Source: Diogma glabrata (lineage: Eukaryota; Arthropoda; Insecta; Diptera; Cylindrotomidae). Taken from it: a DNA stretch of 64,000 nucleotides. How positions within the stretch are numbered: position 1 is the first letter of the stretch; each line of letters opens with the position of its first letter. The position numbers and the translations under genes are program-made. Positions 11,520 to 23,119 of this stretch are shown piece by piece. The stretch lies in assembly GCA_963693315.1 (NCBI GenBank), contig OY856186.1:238622554-238686553 (forward strand), written 5' to 3'. The notes beneath the pieces were generated by a model. It searched no databases. It was given only the letters and a program-made list of their open reading frames with translations, and was not told where the DNA came from.

Positions 11520-14005
11520 ATAGATTATTTTCTGGGGATTTCTGTGAGCCATTGAACTGAAATTAGTAAGGAAATAATTTTAAATAAATTATTATTTATT
11601 ATGTATATAAAAAATGTCTTTTTTATTGAAAATAATTTAAAAATCTTAACTTTGTACAACAAGCAATGAAATAATGAATTTAAAATTCAGAACAATCCTA
11701 TTCCAAAAAAACATTGCAGGTTAAAAGAATATGGGTTTTTGTATCGAAACTATCAGAAAACATCCAACCAACTATCGTTAATTTGCTGCATATTGTTTCT
11801 TGTCATCGGTTTTTGGCTAACATCGGTTTTTGCTGAACTAGTATATTTGAGTTCCTCTATATTCTTGTTCGTCCGGGAATACAAAAATTCAGGTTCACAT
11901 CAATATCAATTGCCCGAATCGAAAGATCAGTTTTGTTTAGTTTGTAAATTATTTTAATTTTTTTCTTACGGTTATGCAGCCTTAAAGCCTTTGAACTTTA
12001 TTATTAAAATAAATAGAAACATATTGTATCTATTTATACCAGTGTTGTTAATTTTACACGATATATGAATGAACGGACCATGCGTGGACTCTACTAAAGA
12101 AAAATCTGTAATATAACAAGGTTAATTTAATTTATAATACCATGATGGTCTAAAACAACTAAAAAAAAATTAAAGATTTAAAAATAGAATACAAAAATAA
12201 ACTTAACTTAATTTGTTGATAGGTGTTTTGATGCGAGGTGATTTTCTTTATAAAAAACACTAGTATATGTTACGTTATACGATCATCTGAAATTGTGACA
12301 ATTTCCTTTATATTCAAAATATGCTTTTTCTTATTAATTATCAACGAGTAAGGTTGACAAAAAAACCTAAATATGCAATGACGTAATTAAAAAACAAAAA
12401 TTTCTTTTTTTCCTTTTCTTATATTATTATTTTTTTTTTATTTTTATTCTTTCATTTTTTTTCTATTTTGTAGGCATTCTAACCAAACAACAAGGACACG
12501 AAACTTTATTAAAATTATTTCCATTTATAAATTTTTTTTTTCTTTTAACTTGTAACAATAAGACAAGATTATATATTTAATTTTTAATAACTTAAAAACA
12601 ACATTTATCAATATTTTTTCAATAAACTTGATGTTTCTACTCTACTTTACAAATCACATGCACAAATAAAAAAAAACATATATTCTTTCTTTTCCAAAAT
12701 TTTTCTTTCTTTATTCTGAAATTATAAAATAGCCTTTTATTTACTTAATTACAATTTTATTTTTACTTTTAATTATAACAACCACGACTTTTTTTTTTTA
12801 AGTTCTTATCACCAGTCAACTGACAAATTGAAAAATGTTTGCTATTTAAATATTTTTAATTACCCTAAACAAGAGAGAAGGAAGTTGACTGTATATAACC
12901 TTAGCTCGTTGCGCATATTGTCGTAAACAATACATTTACAACGAAACCAGTTACCCGGTTGTTTCATTTTTCCAGAAAACACCCTTACTTGTATTCTGTT
13001 ATTTGCAAAACAGAAACAAAAAATAGGGTCTACCCTTTGTTAAACCAATAATCATATCATATCATCAACAGGTTCATTGCACACATCAATCGGCAAAAAA
13101 CCAACTCACACATCGAAATGTAAAATGATCATACATACTTCGAGTTTTCCTTCTTGTATGCTTTAATACAACAAAATTATACGAAAAGAGAGTTCATATT
13201 ATCATCTCTTTTGGATTCGTTTTAATTAAGCAAAGAGATAATGTAAGAAAACAAACAAAAATTCGCAACGTTTGTAAAGAGAATGCAAGTATATAACAAA
13301 AACTATTATAACCTTGATGTTTCGACAGTGAGTCAAAAATTTATGTCAACCGACTGATTGTTAATAAAAATGTTAATTAAAAACGCAATGATGTATCATC
13401 ATAGATGAAAAAAAGGAAAGCATGTGTTGCTCCGGAATTAGTCTTTACTGTTAGGTTTTAACTAAAATAACTAATTCCTTTACTAACACCTTTACTTAGA
13501 ACTCAATTGGTTCTGTATTAGATTGTATATTGTGACAAACGATACATGTTAGACATCACGTAATTTGTGGGCATAACAACCTCTTATATACCAATTCCTG
13601 TTATTGACAAAATAATTAACTTGGGATATCCCTAACCACTGGCAAAAGCAGGGAGGTATTGCTCATCATGGTGATATTTTAGAGGTGTTGATGAATGAAC
13701 TCTAATCAGTCGATGACATGTACTCTCAATCTAAGCTTTGGAGTATTCCTTGGTGATGTCCTGCTATAGTTTGCTCAAAGAATCGAGTCTCTATATAAAT
13801 CTAAACTTGAACTAATCAGCACCTTATAGAACCCATTTTGCTGTGGGGCCTAAGTCTTAAAATGTTTCTATGTGTTGTTGTGTCTTATATTGTAATTACA
13901 CTTTGAAAGTTGACATCAGGGAGATGCACTGGCTGAAACACGTGGTGTCACCTCATGTAGTTCTACAGAATTGTTGGATTTATCAAAGATAAAAACCATT
14001 TTTCT
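11520..14005. other. AT-rich DNA without recognisable genes
   Basis: Very AT-rich with poly-T and poly-A runs (notably 12,400-12,800). The 72-residue frame at 11,739-11,957 (plus) has a hydrophobic middle but no recognisable family, and I do not call it a gene. Confidence 0.5.
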
Positions 14006-14010
14006 CTATT

Positions 14011-14105
14011 AAGTGTTTCGGTTCGTATTCGAACTTGTAACCTAATCAATTGCAGTGAATTCGGATCCTTTGGTAGACACGCTAACCGCTACGCCTACTT
14101 TCAAT
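14011..14105 (-). repeat. tRNA-derived SINE head related to the 515-bp repeat
   Basis: On the minus strand, GGCGTAGCGGTTAGCGTG (14,078-14,095) looks like an A box and AAGTTCGAATACG (14,024-14,036) like a decayed B box. The stretch GTGTCTACCAAAGGATCCGA parallels GTGTCTGCCCAAGGATTCGA in the 46.6-48 kb repeats, with the same spacing, so both appear to be one SINE family. Confidence 0.6.
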
Positions 14106-14261
14106 TCAAATGTATGGTTGGATTTATCTCAGGTAATGTTTTATGTTTTTTAAATATATTTAATAATAATACCTATATGAATTTTTATTGTTGAATAAAT
14201 TGAATAATTTATATAATTGTTTAATATTAAATTGATTTTTTACAGAGAAAATTTGATTTTA

Positions 14262-14342
14262 TTGAATGCCGGGATTCCCGGGATTAAGAGTTTCAATCAC
14301 GAATCCCGAGATTCAAAAATTTCGGGATTTTTGACATCTCTA
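14262..14342 (-). mobile_element. hAT-like terminal fragment
   Basis: On the minus strand the sequence starts TAGAGATGTCAAAAATCCCG and continues with repeated ATCCCG / CGGGAT motifs arranged in both orientations, the layout of hAT sub-terminal repeats. I could not find the second terminus or an 8-bp duplication, so this is one end only or a decayed MITE. Confidence 0.45.
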
Positions 14343-16230
14343 ATTAATATGTCATTTTAATAATCGGAATAATTTCAAAAAATACCATATATGTACATAC
14401 ATATAGAATAAGGAAAAATAACTAGAAAAGAATATAGACATATAATAGTAGTTTAATCAATGAGTGTATAATGAAGTAGTTTATTCTCAAGCAAAAGTTT
14501 AAAATTTGAGCGAGGCACGAGCGAGAATTTTAATTTGCGAGAGAATAAAATTCATTATTCACGAATCGATTACAATACTTTATTCTCTGATAAAGATTTT
14601 ATTATAAAAAAGAATTGTGTATTATAAAAAATAAAAACATTTTCTTCAATTAAAACAATAAATCTTTATTGTTTTAATTGATAAATCAAATTTCTTAATA
14701 AAAAAACCCTGATGATAAAAAACGCCCTTCTCATACAATCAACCAAGTTCAACTAAACGAAATAAGAGAATTTAAATTAAAATTTGATTTTTGAACAAAA
14801 CTTATCAAAGCAATTGTGATTATAATTTGAAAATAATTTTAATGAAATCAAAACAATTTGACCAATTGGAATCATACCAATTGAATAAAAGTTTCATTAG
14901 ACAATAGGTTAAGTTCATTAGGCTATAGGTTAGAAGACAATACAATAATACATACTATTATTATCGAAAAAACATACAAATAAAGCTGATATAATTAAAT
15001 GGAAGAGAATAAAAAAACTTAACTTATAATTTTGATAATTTTATTGACTGTTGTTCAGCTTCAAGTCAACTATTAAATCTGAAACTGGCATAAAACTTGT
15101 TTGTGGTAAATGAATTAGTAGTCCCCAGTTACCCACAAACCCATTTTTAAAATTGGTTATTTTACTAATAGCTTTCACAAAGAAAAATAGTTTTCATAAA
15201 TCGAGTGTATCCACGTAAATCAATTAAACAAGCAATTTTCCACAACTGTCCTATTATCACAAACACCTAGTTTCCTTGGCCGAATCCTTCTTTATTCATA
15301 CATTAACTTTTGTTGCTATTTCCAGAAAATGACCTTCAACAGCATTTTTTCATTTAAATTTTGACCTGAAAGGACATTTTTTGTTTCTCGTTTTATTTAA
15401 AAGAAAACACAATTGTTTTAATATTCAATACAACAATAGTAGAAATTAAGTTGATTGATCTCACAAAACCGTACATATAAGAAAATCTTTTTTTGTTTAT
15501 ATTAATAGAAAACCAAAATTATATTGATTTTGTAAAAAGCCACACATATTCTCAAAACTCCAAGCTTGATCGTTAGAACAAAAATTAATCTATCCAAGTT
15601 ATATACCGTAAGTTTTAGCGAGTTTAAACTTAATATTTTTTTTTATTCAACAACAAACGCTTACAATGTTTGAGCTTAACGATTTAAGATCAAAATTTAA
15701 TTAATTAATTCTTCCAAAAAACTTTTTATTTTCTACTTTTGGACAAAAACGGAAGAAAATCAGTGTTACTCTGCATTATCTGTTTCTCTTTTCTTTTTTA
15801 GTGGAGCTGAGCTGTATAGAATACATAGGCCAAACTCTACGAGGTGTTTAAAAAAAACTCAAATTTACATGGAGAATACTTACACATTCAAACAAACTAG
15901 GCGAATAAGTCCATATTAGATTCATAAAAAAAATATAACAACTAACCCAAAAAATGAAATAGAAATAAAAAATATATAATTTTAAATTGTGTTATTCATT
16001 ACTTGATGTTTTCTATATATGTATGTTTTAATTACGGAGAATCTCAGTCATTAAATAATTGTTGTTGTTGGACTTCAAAGGTAAAAATGTTAGTACAATT
16101 ATGGTACTAATTGTTTTGTTTTAATGTTTGATTCTTATACAAGATTAAAAGTATATTCAAACGAAAAATGTTGGGCATAACAAATTCACAAGTTTTAAGC
16201 GTTTAACAAATGCATTTCTAGTCACAGTTT
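14343..16230. other. AT-rich DNA without recognisable genes
   Basis: No family-level feature seen. A GC-poor stretch near 14,490-14,590 holds imperfect inverted repeats of the string TTATTCTC but has no clear boundaries. Confidence 0.5.
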
Positions 16231-16231
16231 T

Positions 16232-16960
16232 TTGTGGATTAGGTGCAAGCACTCGGATAACAGATTTAATTTAAATACAGTGCTTTATTCTACTTTCCAC
16301 TTTGTAATCGATTCCACTAACATCCAAGGTCTCTCAAAAAACATTAATAGCATCCAGTACCCTCTTACCCAAAAGAAGCCTCATATACTGGCGCTAGGAG
16401 AAATACAAGTTTCAAATATTGATAATCCACGGCTCTGCTATAACAATTATTTTTCAGAATTTGCATTTCAGCACCTTATGCTTAAATTTGATTAGCAGGT
16501 GATTTTAACATTCATTTCAAAAATTGGCTACGTCTCTTAACCAAAACAGCATTAGTAATGGTATATATTAAATTTCTTGATGATTACAATAAGCTTACAA
16601 GACTAGAAGATAGACCCACCCATATTTCAAATATTTCCTGCCACTCTATTAATCTACTTAATTTTTTCATGCCAACTCACTACTAAATATACTTGCTCAT
16701 TTGATGCTCCTCTTCGCAGAACAGACCATTTTCAAACTACACATATCATTTACAACTAAGTTTTGGAGCACCAACTCTGAAATTGTTTCCTTCTCGAATG
16801 GTTTGGTAATACTCTAGATGTAATTGGCAGAAACTTAATAAATTCCACAATGAAATCGATTGGCGTAGGATAAAAATTTTAACCAACCAACTGCATTGCT
16901 TACGATCATTATCCTACTGAAAATGAACACATTTACTCCAACCAGTATTTTGTTAAAGTA
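16232..16960 (+). pseudogene. LINE apurinic-type endonuclease domain, decayed (first half of a split LINE)
   Basis: This would encode the DNA-nicking domain of a non-LTR retrotransposon. The plus strand reads NIQGLSKNINSIQYPL then KPHILALGEIQV (the conserved Glu region) near 16,320-16,410, GDFNIHFKNW near 16,500 (catalytic Asp/Asn motif), THISNISCHSINLLNFF near 16,620-16,670 and a TDHF element (SDH position) near 16,725. The frame shifts after 16,495 and several stops follow, so it is dead. The 7-kb TIR element begins directly downstream. A matching RT half lies beyond it at 25.4-27.5 kb on the same strand, so the two were probably one LINE. The exact join is not provable by eye. Confidence 0.7.
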
Positions 16961-16971
16961 GAAATGAATAG

Positions 16972-17024
16972 CCAATTTTTTGGAAAAAAATGTAGCTGTT
17001 TTTATGACGTAAATATAATTGAAA
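16972..17024 (+). repeat. Fragment of the 120-bp repeat abutting the TIR
   Basis: CCAATTTTTTGGAAAAAAAT followed by GTAGCTGTTTTTATGACGTAAAT is the same string that ends the 120-bp repeat blocks at 42,075-42,125 and 61,950-62,000. Its position just outside the 17,027 terminus shows a second, nested piece of the same family. Confidence 0.7.
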
Positions 17025-17026
17025 CA

Positions 17027-17190
17027 TATGGAGGGGCTGAAATCTCACAGCTCTGAGATATCAAGACTTCGGTCTGGGTTAAGGATTTTGATATAGTTTT
17101 CGGCAAAAAAACTTTTATGAGGACATGGTTTTTAGTTTTGGGCAGCGATGTATATCAAACATAAAACTCTTCGTTAAAGTACATGTATTT
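17027..17190 (+). repeat. Left terminal inverted repeat of the 7-kb element
   Basis: It contains the internal mini-hairpin ATCTCACAGCTCTGAGAT, then ACTTCGGTCTGGGTTAAGG and GGGCAGCGATGTATATCAAA. Matching right ends are at 23,900-24,058, 35,850-36,008 and 62,500-62,655. Directly inside are two copies of TAGGTAGATTTCATAT and an inverted AAATCTACCTA (17,190-17,240). Confidence 0.85.
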
Positions 17191-17289
17191 TAGGTAGATT
17201 TCATATATTAGGTAGATTTCATATAAAAATCTACCTATTGCAATGGGCTTCATCTCCGAATTTCGGAAAAATTTTGGTGCCAAACGACT

Positions 17290-18115
17290 ATGAATGATAA
17301 GCGGAGACGGAAAAACAAAAAAAAAAATAACGTTACTGCTTTTGGTCCACAAATTGAATATATATTATATTCATATTCGTCGCTCAAAAGAAGCCAGTTT
17401 TTATAACAAATTATTAAAATCAAATATACTTTGCGCTTACCACTGGTGGGTGCTATGTCCAAAATAAAATTTGATTGCAACATTTATTAATTTCATAAAC
17501 TGTTACTAACTTGAATACTAACGTTACTGCTTTTGGTCCACCAATTAAATATATATTATATTCATATTGGTCGCTCAAAAGTAGCCAGTTTTTATAACAA
17601 ATTATTAAAATCAAATATACTTTGCGCTTACCACTGGTGGGTGCTATGTCCAAAGTAAAATTTGATTGTAACATTTATTATGTAAACCGTTACTAACTTA
17701 AATACTAACATTACTGCTTTTGGTCCACCAATTGAATATATATTATATTCATGTTGGTCGCTCAAAAGTAGCCAGTTTTTATAACAAATTATTAAAATCA
17801 AATATACTTTGCGCTTACCACTGGTGGGTGCTATGTCCAAAGTAAAATTTGATTGTAACATTTTTTATGTAAACCGTTACTAACTTAAATACTAACATTA
17901 CTGCTTTTGGTCCACCAATTGAATATATATTATATTCATGTTGGTCGCTCAAAAGTAGCCAGTTTTTATAACAAATTATTAAAAACAAATATACTTTGCG
18001 CTTACCACTGGTGGGTGCTATGTCCAAAGTAAAATTTGATTGTAATATTTATTAATTTCAAATCTGCTTTGCGCTTTTCACTGGTGGGGGCTATGTCCAA
18101 AGCAGAATTTGATTT
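17290..18115 (-). repeat. 187-bp satellite array, about 4.4 copies (unit 1)
   Basis: Head-to-tail copies with period about 187 bp, marked by CCACTGGTGGGTGCTATGTC at 17,440, 17,632, 17,817 and 18,004, and a shorter divergent one at 18,077. The minus strand is open in each copy (LDIAPTSGKRKVYLILIICY...), but the frames end within one or two units and are shadows of the repeat, not a protein family I know. Confidence 0.9.
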
Positions 18116-18589
18116 GTAAACTGTTACTAACTCAAACTAAAGCTTGCCTTATTTTATTTTCCTTAAATGCACTTTTTCACTAACTTTTACTCACAAATCT
18201 TACAAGTTTTTAATCACAAATCACAAGATTGAAGAAAAATTGTTAAACTACCGAATTTGTTTATATAGGAAAAAAGTTTTTGTTTTTTTATACTTCGCTA
18301 GAAATGCATCCTAACTTTTGTTTATATAGAAAAAAAAGTTTTTGTTTTCTTATACTTAGCTGGAAATGTAGGCTAATTTTTGGTTTATAAGCGATCTAAT
18401 ATTGATGTAAGAAAAAGTTTTTGTTGTCAAAAAAATGTTTTCAAGTGCGTCAAAACAAAGATTTTGATTTATTTTTTTACCCAATTTTTTGGAAAAAAAT
18501 AAAATTAATTGTTTGTATGAAATGAAATTTTTCTGTTTTTATGACGTAAATGTAATTGAAAAAAAAGTAAAAAATTGAACGTAATTTTG

Positions 18590-19495
18590 GAAAAAGTTTG
18601 AATATATAAGAATTTTTGGAATATTATTAGAAAAAGTTTAAATATTTGATTTTATTCTAATTTTTGGAACATTTTTAGAATATTGAAAACAAAATTTTTG
18701 AATTTCAAAAAATATATTTTTAGAATTTTGAAAAAAGTTTCAATTTTTGATTTTGTAAGAATTTTTGGAACATTTTTAGAAATTTGAAAAATTTTAAATT
18801 TTTGATTTTATTATAATTTTGGAAAGTCTCAATTTTTTGAATTTATAAGAATTTTTGAGAAATATTAGAATTTAGAAAAAGTTTAAATATTTGATTTTAT
18901 TCTAACTTTTGGAATATTTTTAGAATTTTGAACAAAAAATTTTTGAATTTTAAATATATTTTTAGAATTTTGAAAAAAGTTTCTATTATTTTGTAAGAAT
19001 TTTTGGAATATTTTTAGAATTTTGAAAAATTTTAAAGTCTCAATTTTTTGAATCTATAAGAATTTTTTGAATATTATTAGAATTTAAAAAAAGTTTAAAT
19101 ATTTGATTTTATTCTAATTTTTGGAATATTTTTAGAATTTTGAAAAATAGAATTTTTGAATTTTAAATTTTTTTTTAGAATTTTGAAAAAAGTTTCAATT
19201 TTTGATTTTGTAAGAATTTTTGGAATATTTTTAGAATTTTGAAAAAGTTTAAATCTTTGATTTTATTATAATTTTGGAAAAAATTCAATTTTTGATATTG
19301 TTATAATTTTTGGAATAATTTTAGAATTTTGAAAAATTTTAAATTTTTGATTTTATTATAATTTTGGAAAAAGTTTTTTTGATTTTGTTTTAATTTTTAC
19401 CAGTTTTAGAATTTTGAAAAAAGTTTTAATACATGATTTTAATAATTTTTGGAATATTTTTAGAATTTTGAAAAAAGTTTGAATTTTTTATTTTA
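18590..19495 (+). repeat. Minisatellite, forward arm (unit 1)
   Basis: Degenerate tandem repeat of roughly 55-60 bp built from GAATTTTTGGAATATTTTTA, GAATTTTGAAAAAAGTTT and AATTTTTGATTTTGTAA blocks. It is purine/pyrimidine skewed and extremely A/T-rich. Confidence 0.85.
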
Positions 19496-20500
19496 TCAAA
19501 ATCAAATATTAAAACTTTTCAAAATCCAAAAAATATTCCAAAAATTAGAATAAAATTAAATATTTAAACTTTTTCTAAATTCCAATATTCCAAAAATTCT
19601 TAAAAATTCAAACTGTTTCCGAAATTCTTAAAATATTGCAAAAATTATTACAAAATCAATAATTGAAAATATTTTCAAAATTCCAGAAATCATAATAAAA
19701 TCAAAAATTTAAAATTTTTCAAAATTCTTAAAAAATTTCAAAAATTCTTACAAAATCAAAAATTAAAACTATTTTCAAAATTCTGAAAAATATACAAAAT
19801 TCAAAAATTCTATTTGTTCCAAAATTCTAAAAATATTACAAAAAATTATGACAAAATCAAAAATTCAAACATTTTCCAAAATTCTAAAAATATTGCTAAA
19901 ATTATTACAAAATCAAAAAATATTGTAAAAATTAAATAAAATCAAAAATTCAAAATTTTTTAAAATTCTAAAAATATTCCAAAAATTATTACAAAATCAA
20001 AGATTGAAACCTTTTTCAAAAAGTCCAAAAATATTGCAAAAATTATAACAAAATCAAAACTTAACTTTCTCAAAATTCCAAAAATATTCCAAATATTAGA
20101 ATAAAATAGAATATTTAAACTTTTTCTAAATTCTAATAATATTCCAAAAATTCTTAAAAATTCCAACCCTTTCCAAAATTCTAAAAATATTGCAAAAATT
20201 ATAACAATATCAAAAATTGAAACTTTTTTCAAAATTCCAAAAATTATAATAAAATCTAAAATTTAAAATTTTTCAAAATTCTAAAAATATTCCAAAAATT
20301 CTTACAAAATCGAAAATTGAAACTTTTTTCAAAAACTCTAAAATTATATATAAAAGAATTCATTTTTTTTTTCAAAATTCTAAAAATATTGCAAAAATTA
20401 TAACAAAAACAATTTTCCAAAATTTTAAAAATATTGCAAAAATTATTACAAAATCAAAAATACAAACTTTTTTCAAAATTGCAAAAATAAAACTAACAAT
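19495..20500 (-). repeat. Minisatellite, inverted arm (unit 1)
   Basis: The same blocks as at 18.6-19.5 kb but reverse-complemented (AAAATTCTAAAAATATTCC, CAAAAATTCTTACAAAATC). Orientation flips at about 19,495, giving a quasi-palindrome near 1.9 kb with its centre at the flip. Frames such as 19,960-20,232 minus are repeat shadows. Confidence 0.85.
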
Positions 20501-20539
20501 TCAAAAATTTCTATGTCCAATTTCATTTCAATTTAATTT

Positions 20540-20905
20540 ACGTCATAAAAACAGCTAAATTTTTTTTTCCAAAAAATTGGCTAAAAAAATAAATGAAACC
20601 ATTTTTTGACACGCTTTTTTCAATAATAATAAAATAAAATTCAAACAAATAATTAATTTTATTTTTTTCCAAAAAATTGGGTAAAAAATCTTTCTTTTGA
20701 ACTTGACAACATTTGAACACTTGACAACATTTTTTTGTCAAACTTATAATGCCATAAATCTCAATAATAATAAATAAAATAAAATTTCATTTCAAACACA
20801 AACATTTTATTTTTTTCCAAAAATTGTGTAAAAAAATAAATAAAAATTTTTCTTTTGACACACTTGACAACATTTTTTTGACAAACTTATAAAGCAATAA
20901 TCTAG
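20540..20905 (-). repeat. 120-bp repeat block (unit 1, first)
   Basis: Three or so degenerate copies of a unit containing TTTTTTCCAAAAAATTGGGT, TTTTGACACACTTGACAACA and TTTGACAAACTTATAATGCC. Related blocks are at 22.17-22.69, 32.45-32.81, 34.08-34.60, 41.74-42.11 and 61.38-61.99 kb. Confidence 0.85.
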
Positions 20906-20924
20906 ATTTTGGTCTCACATACCA

Positions 20925-21332
20925 ATCCCGACCATCAAGATTTCTCCAAATTCAATGTTCCTACTCGTAATCACTTAAAATGATAGTTTTTTAAGCCAAA
21001 AATATGCAAATTTCCTTGTTTTGACACACTTAATGATTTTTTTGACACACTTCCGGTACAGTTATCGAACACAGCGTCCTTTCGGACCTGTCCCTTGAGT
21101 ATACCTATTTTTAGAAAAAAAAATTTTTGAAATCCCTCCAGTGGTTTTCCCTGCAGCGTAGGTAATGACGGCCGGACGGCCGGCCGACAGACAGACATAC
21201 ATTTTTTTTTTTTTGCCTTTTTAGAATCAGGAGGTCCTAAAACGTCGAGAAATGCCAAAAAAAGTGGGGGTAAGAATTTCACTTTTGGCTCATGAATGTA
21301 ATACTTAGGTCTTTCAGACCGAAGTAATTAAA
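20925..21332 (-). repeat. GC-rich core segment, copy 1
   Basis: About 410 bp shared by five places in the window. Its outer edge reads TTACTTCGGTCTGAAAGACC on the minus strand, with a small hairpin (GGTCT/AGACC). A GC island, GACGGCCGGACGGCCGGCC followed by GACAGACAGAC, lies near 21,168-21,195 in otherwise AT-rich DNA. A minus frame (MKFLPPLFLAFLDVLGPP...) is open here but breaks in other copies. The 11-mer ACTTCGGTCTG also occurs in the terminal inverted repeat. Confidence 0.8.
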
Positions 21333-21789
21333 ACAAAGCTGAGTCATTATTGTTTTAAATTAAGGAATATTTTCTTATATGCATACTGATTACACATTTA
21401 CAAAAGTCTTCCTAAATTGTAGATGTTTGAATTATTTGAGGTGTAAAAGATGTTTGACAATTTTAGATTATAAATTATGTGTAGTGGTGTTGTAGGTATG
21501 ACGTTGAGAGAACGTTTATTTGCTCTTTGGTGGATTTAATATGTTATTAAAAGTAGTTTTAACCAAATTAAATAAAACTGTTCCGAAATCGCATTGATAA
21601 AGTAGTTTCCGTTAATGTATTTAGTTTGGTTTGATAAATTTTTTGGATTATTCTGGACTTGGACTATTCTACTTAAATTTTTTATTTAAATTAATCTGAC
21701 ACATCCAATTCTATTTGTACACAAAGCTGTCTGGTCCCGAAATCTACCTATTTCTAGCGGATATACGTGCCGCTTGGACTTTTTTTTAT

Positions 21790-21945
21790 CTCTGTTTAGA
21801 AATTTATTACAAAACTAACACGAAATATTACGTTGTTGGAAAATTATAACAGATAGTAAATTAACATAATTTAGTGAAAAGATTATACAATCAGCAAACT
21901 ATTCAAAACCTCTCCATTTAGTGTTTCGAGAAAATATTTCAAAAT
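21790..21945 (-). repeat. Internal inverted copy of the right sub-terminal region
   Basis: Reverse complement of 23,750-23,905: CTCTGTTTAGAAATTTATTA, ACAATCAGCAAACTATTCAA and CTCTCCATTTAGTGTTTCGA all recur inverted. It bounds the second half of the element as an internal inverted repeat (21.79-23.90 kb). Confidence 0.85.
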
Positions 21946-22169
21946 CACATAATCATATTTCTTTCAAAATTCCAAAAATATTGTAAAAACTAAATAAAAT
22001 CAAAAATTCAAACCTTTTTCAAACAAAATTCTAAAAGCATTTTAAAAATTATTACAAAATCAAAAATACAAACTTTTTTCAAAATTCCAAAAATATTTCA
22101 AAAACTATAACAAATGAAAAAATTTTTGCATGTCCAAACTCATGTTCAATTACAATTACGTCATAAAAA

Positions 22170-22690
22170 CAGCAACATTTTTTTTTCCAAAAAATTGGCT
22201 AAAAAAATAAAAGAAATCCTTTTTTGACACACTTGATATTATTTTTTTGACAAACTTATAATGCCATAATTCTCTTTAATTATAATAAAATTTCATTTCG
22301 AACAAACAATTTTATTTTTTTCCAAAAAATTGGGTAAAAAATAAATAAAAATCTTTGTTTTGACACACTTGACAACATTTTTTTGACAAACTTATAAGGC
22401 CATAATTCTCAATAATAATAATAAAATTTCATTTCAAACAAATAATTAATTTTATTTTTTTTCCAAAAAATTGGGTAAAAAATAAATAAAAAATCTAAAT
22501 TTTGACACACTTGACAACATTTTTTTGACAAACTTATAACGCCATAATTCTCAATGATAATAAAATAAAATTTCATTCAAACAAATAATTATTTAACTTT
22601 TTTCCAAAAAATTAGGTAAAAAAATAAATAAAAATCTTTCTTTTGACACACATGACAACATTTTTTTGACAAAATTATAATGCAATAATC
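22170..22690 (-). repeat. 120-bp repeat block (unit 1, second)
   Basis: Four to five copies of the ACACTTGACAACATTTTTTT / CCAAAAAATTGGGTAAAAAA unit, same orientation as the first block. Confidence 0.85.
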
Positions 22691-22699
22691 TTGTGTTTG

Positions 22700-23114
22700 A
22701 TCTAACATACGAATCCCTACCACCAAGATTTCTCCAAATTCAATGTTCCTACTCGTAATCACTTAAAATGAACGTTTGTTAAGCCAAGAATATGAAGATT
22801 TGCTGTTTTTGACACACTTAATGATTTTTTTGACACACTTCCGGTACAGTTATGCGACACAGCGTCCTTTCGAAACTGTCCCTTGAGCATACCTATTTTT
22901 AGAAAAAAAATTATTTGAAATCCCTTAAGCGGTTTTCCCTGCAGCGTAGGTAATGACGGCGGCCGGACGGCCGGCCGACAGACAGACTTATTTTTTTTGC
23001 TTTTTTAGAATCAGTAGGTCCGCAAACGTCGAGAAATGCCAAAAAAGTGGGGGTAAGAATTTCACTTTTGGCTCATGAATGTAATACTTAGGTCTTTCAG
23101 ACCGAAGTAATGAA
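22700..23114 (-). repeat. GC-rich core segment, copy 2
   Basis: Same as copy 1 with scattered changes, including an extra GGC in the GC island and CTTAAGCGGTTTTCCC in place of CTCCAGTGGTTTTCCC. It ends with CTTTCAGACCGAAGTAAT and runs straight into the forward minisatellite. Confidence 0.85.
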
Positions 23115-23119
23115 ATTGG

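Noticed and set aside
11739..11957. Possible small membrane protein
   Set aside because: Hydrophobic stretch alone in AT-rich DNA; no family resemblance or conserved copy seen.
17250..18027. Series of 70-77-codon minus-strand ORFs (LDIAPTSGKRKVYLILIICY...)
   Set aside because: They repeat with the 187-bp satellite period, overlap each other and break between copies; they are by-products of the repeat.
19960..20232. 90-codon ORF rich in Phe/Ile/Leu
   Set aside because: Direct translation of the minisatellite; composition and repetition explain it fully.
20971..21282. ORF over the GC-rich core (MKFLPPLFLAFLDVLGPP...)
   Set aside because: Frame is broken in the copies at 22.7, 34.6 and 41.3 kb while the DNA is conserved, so no evidence of protein selection.
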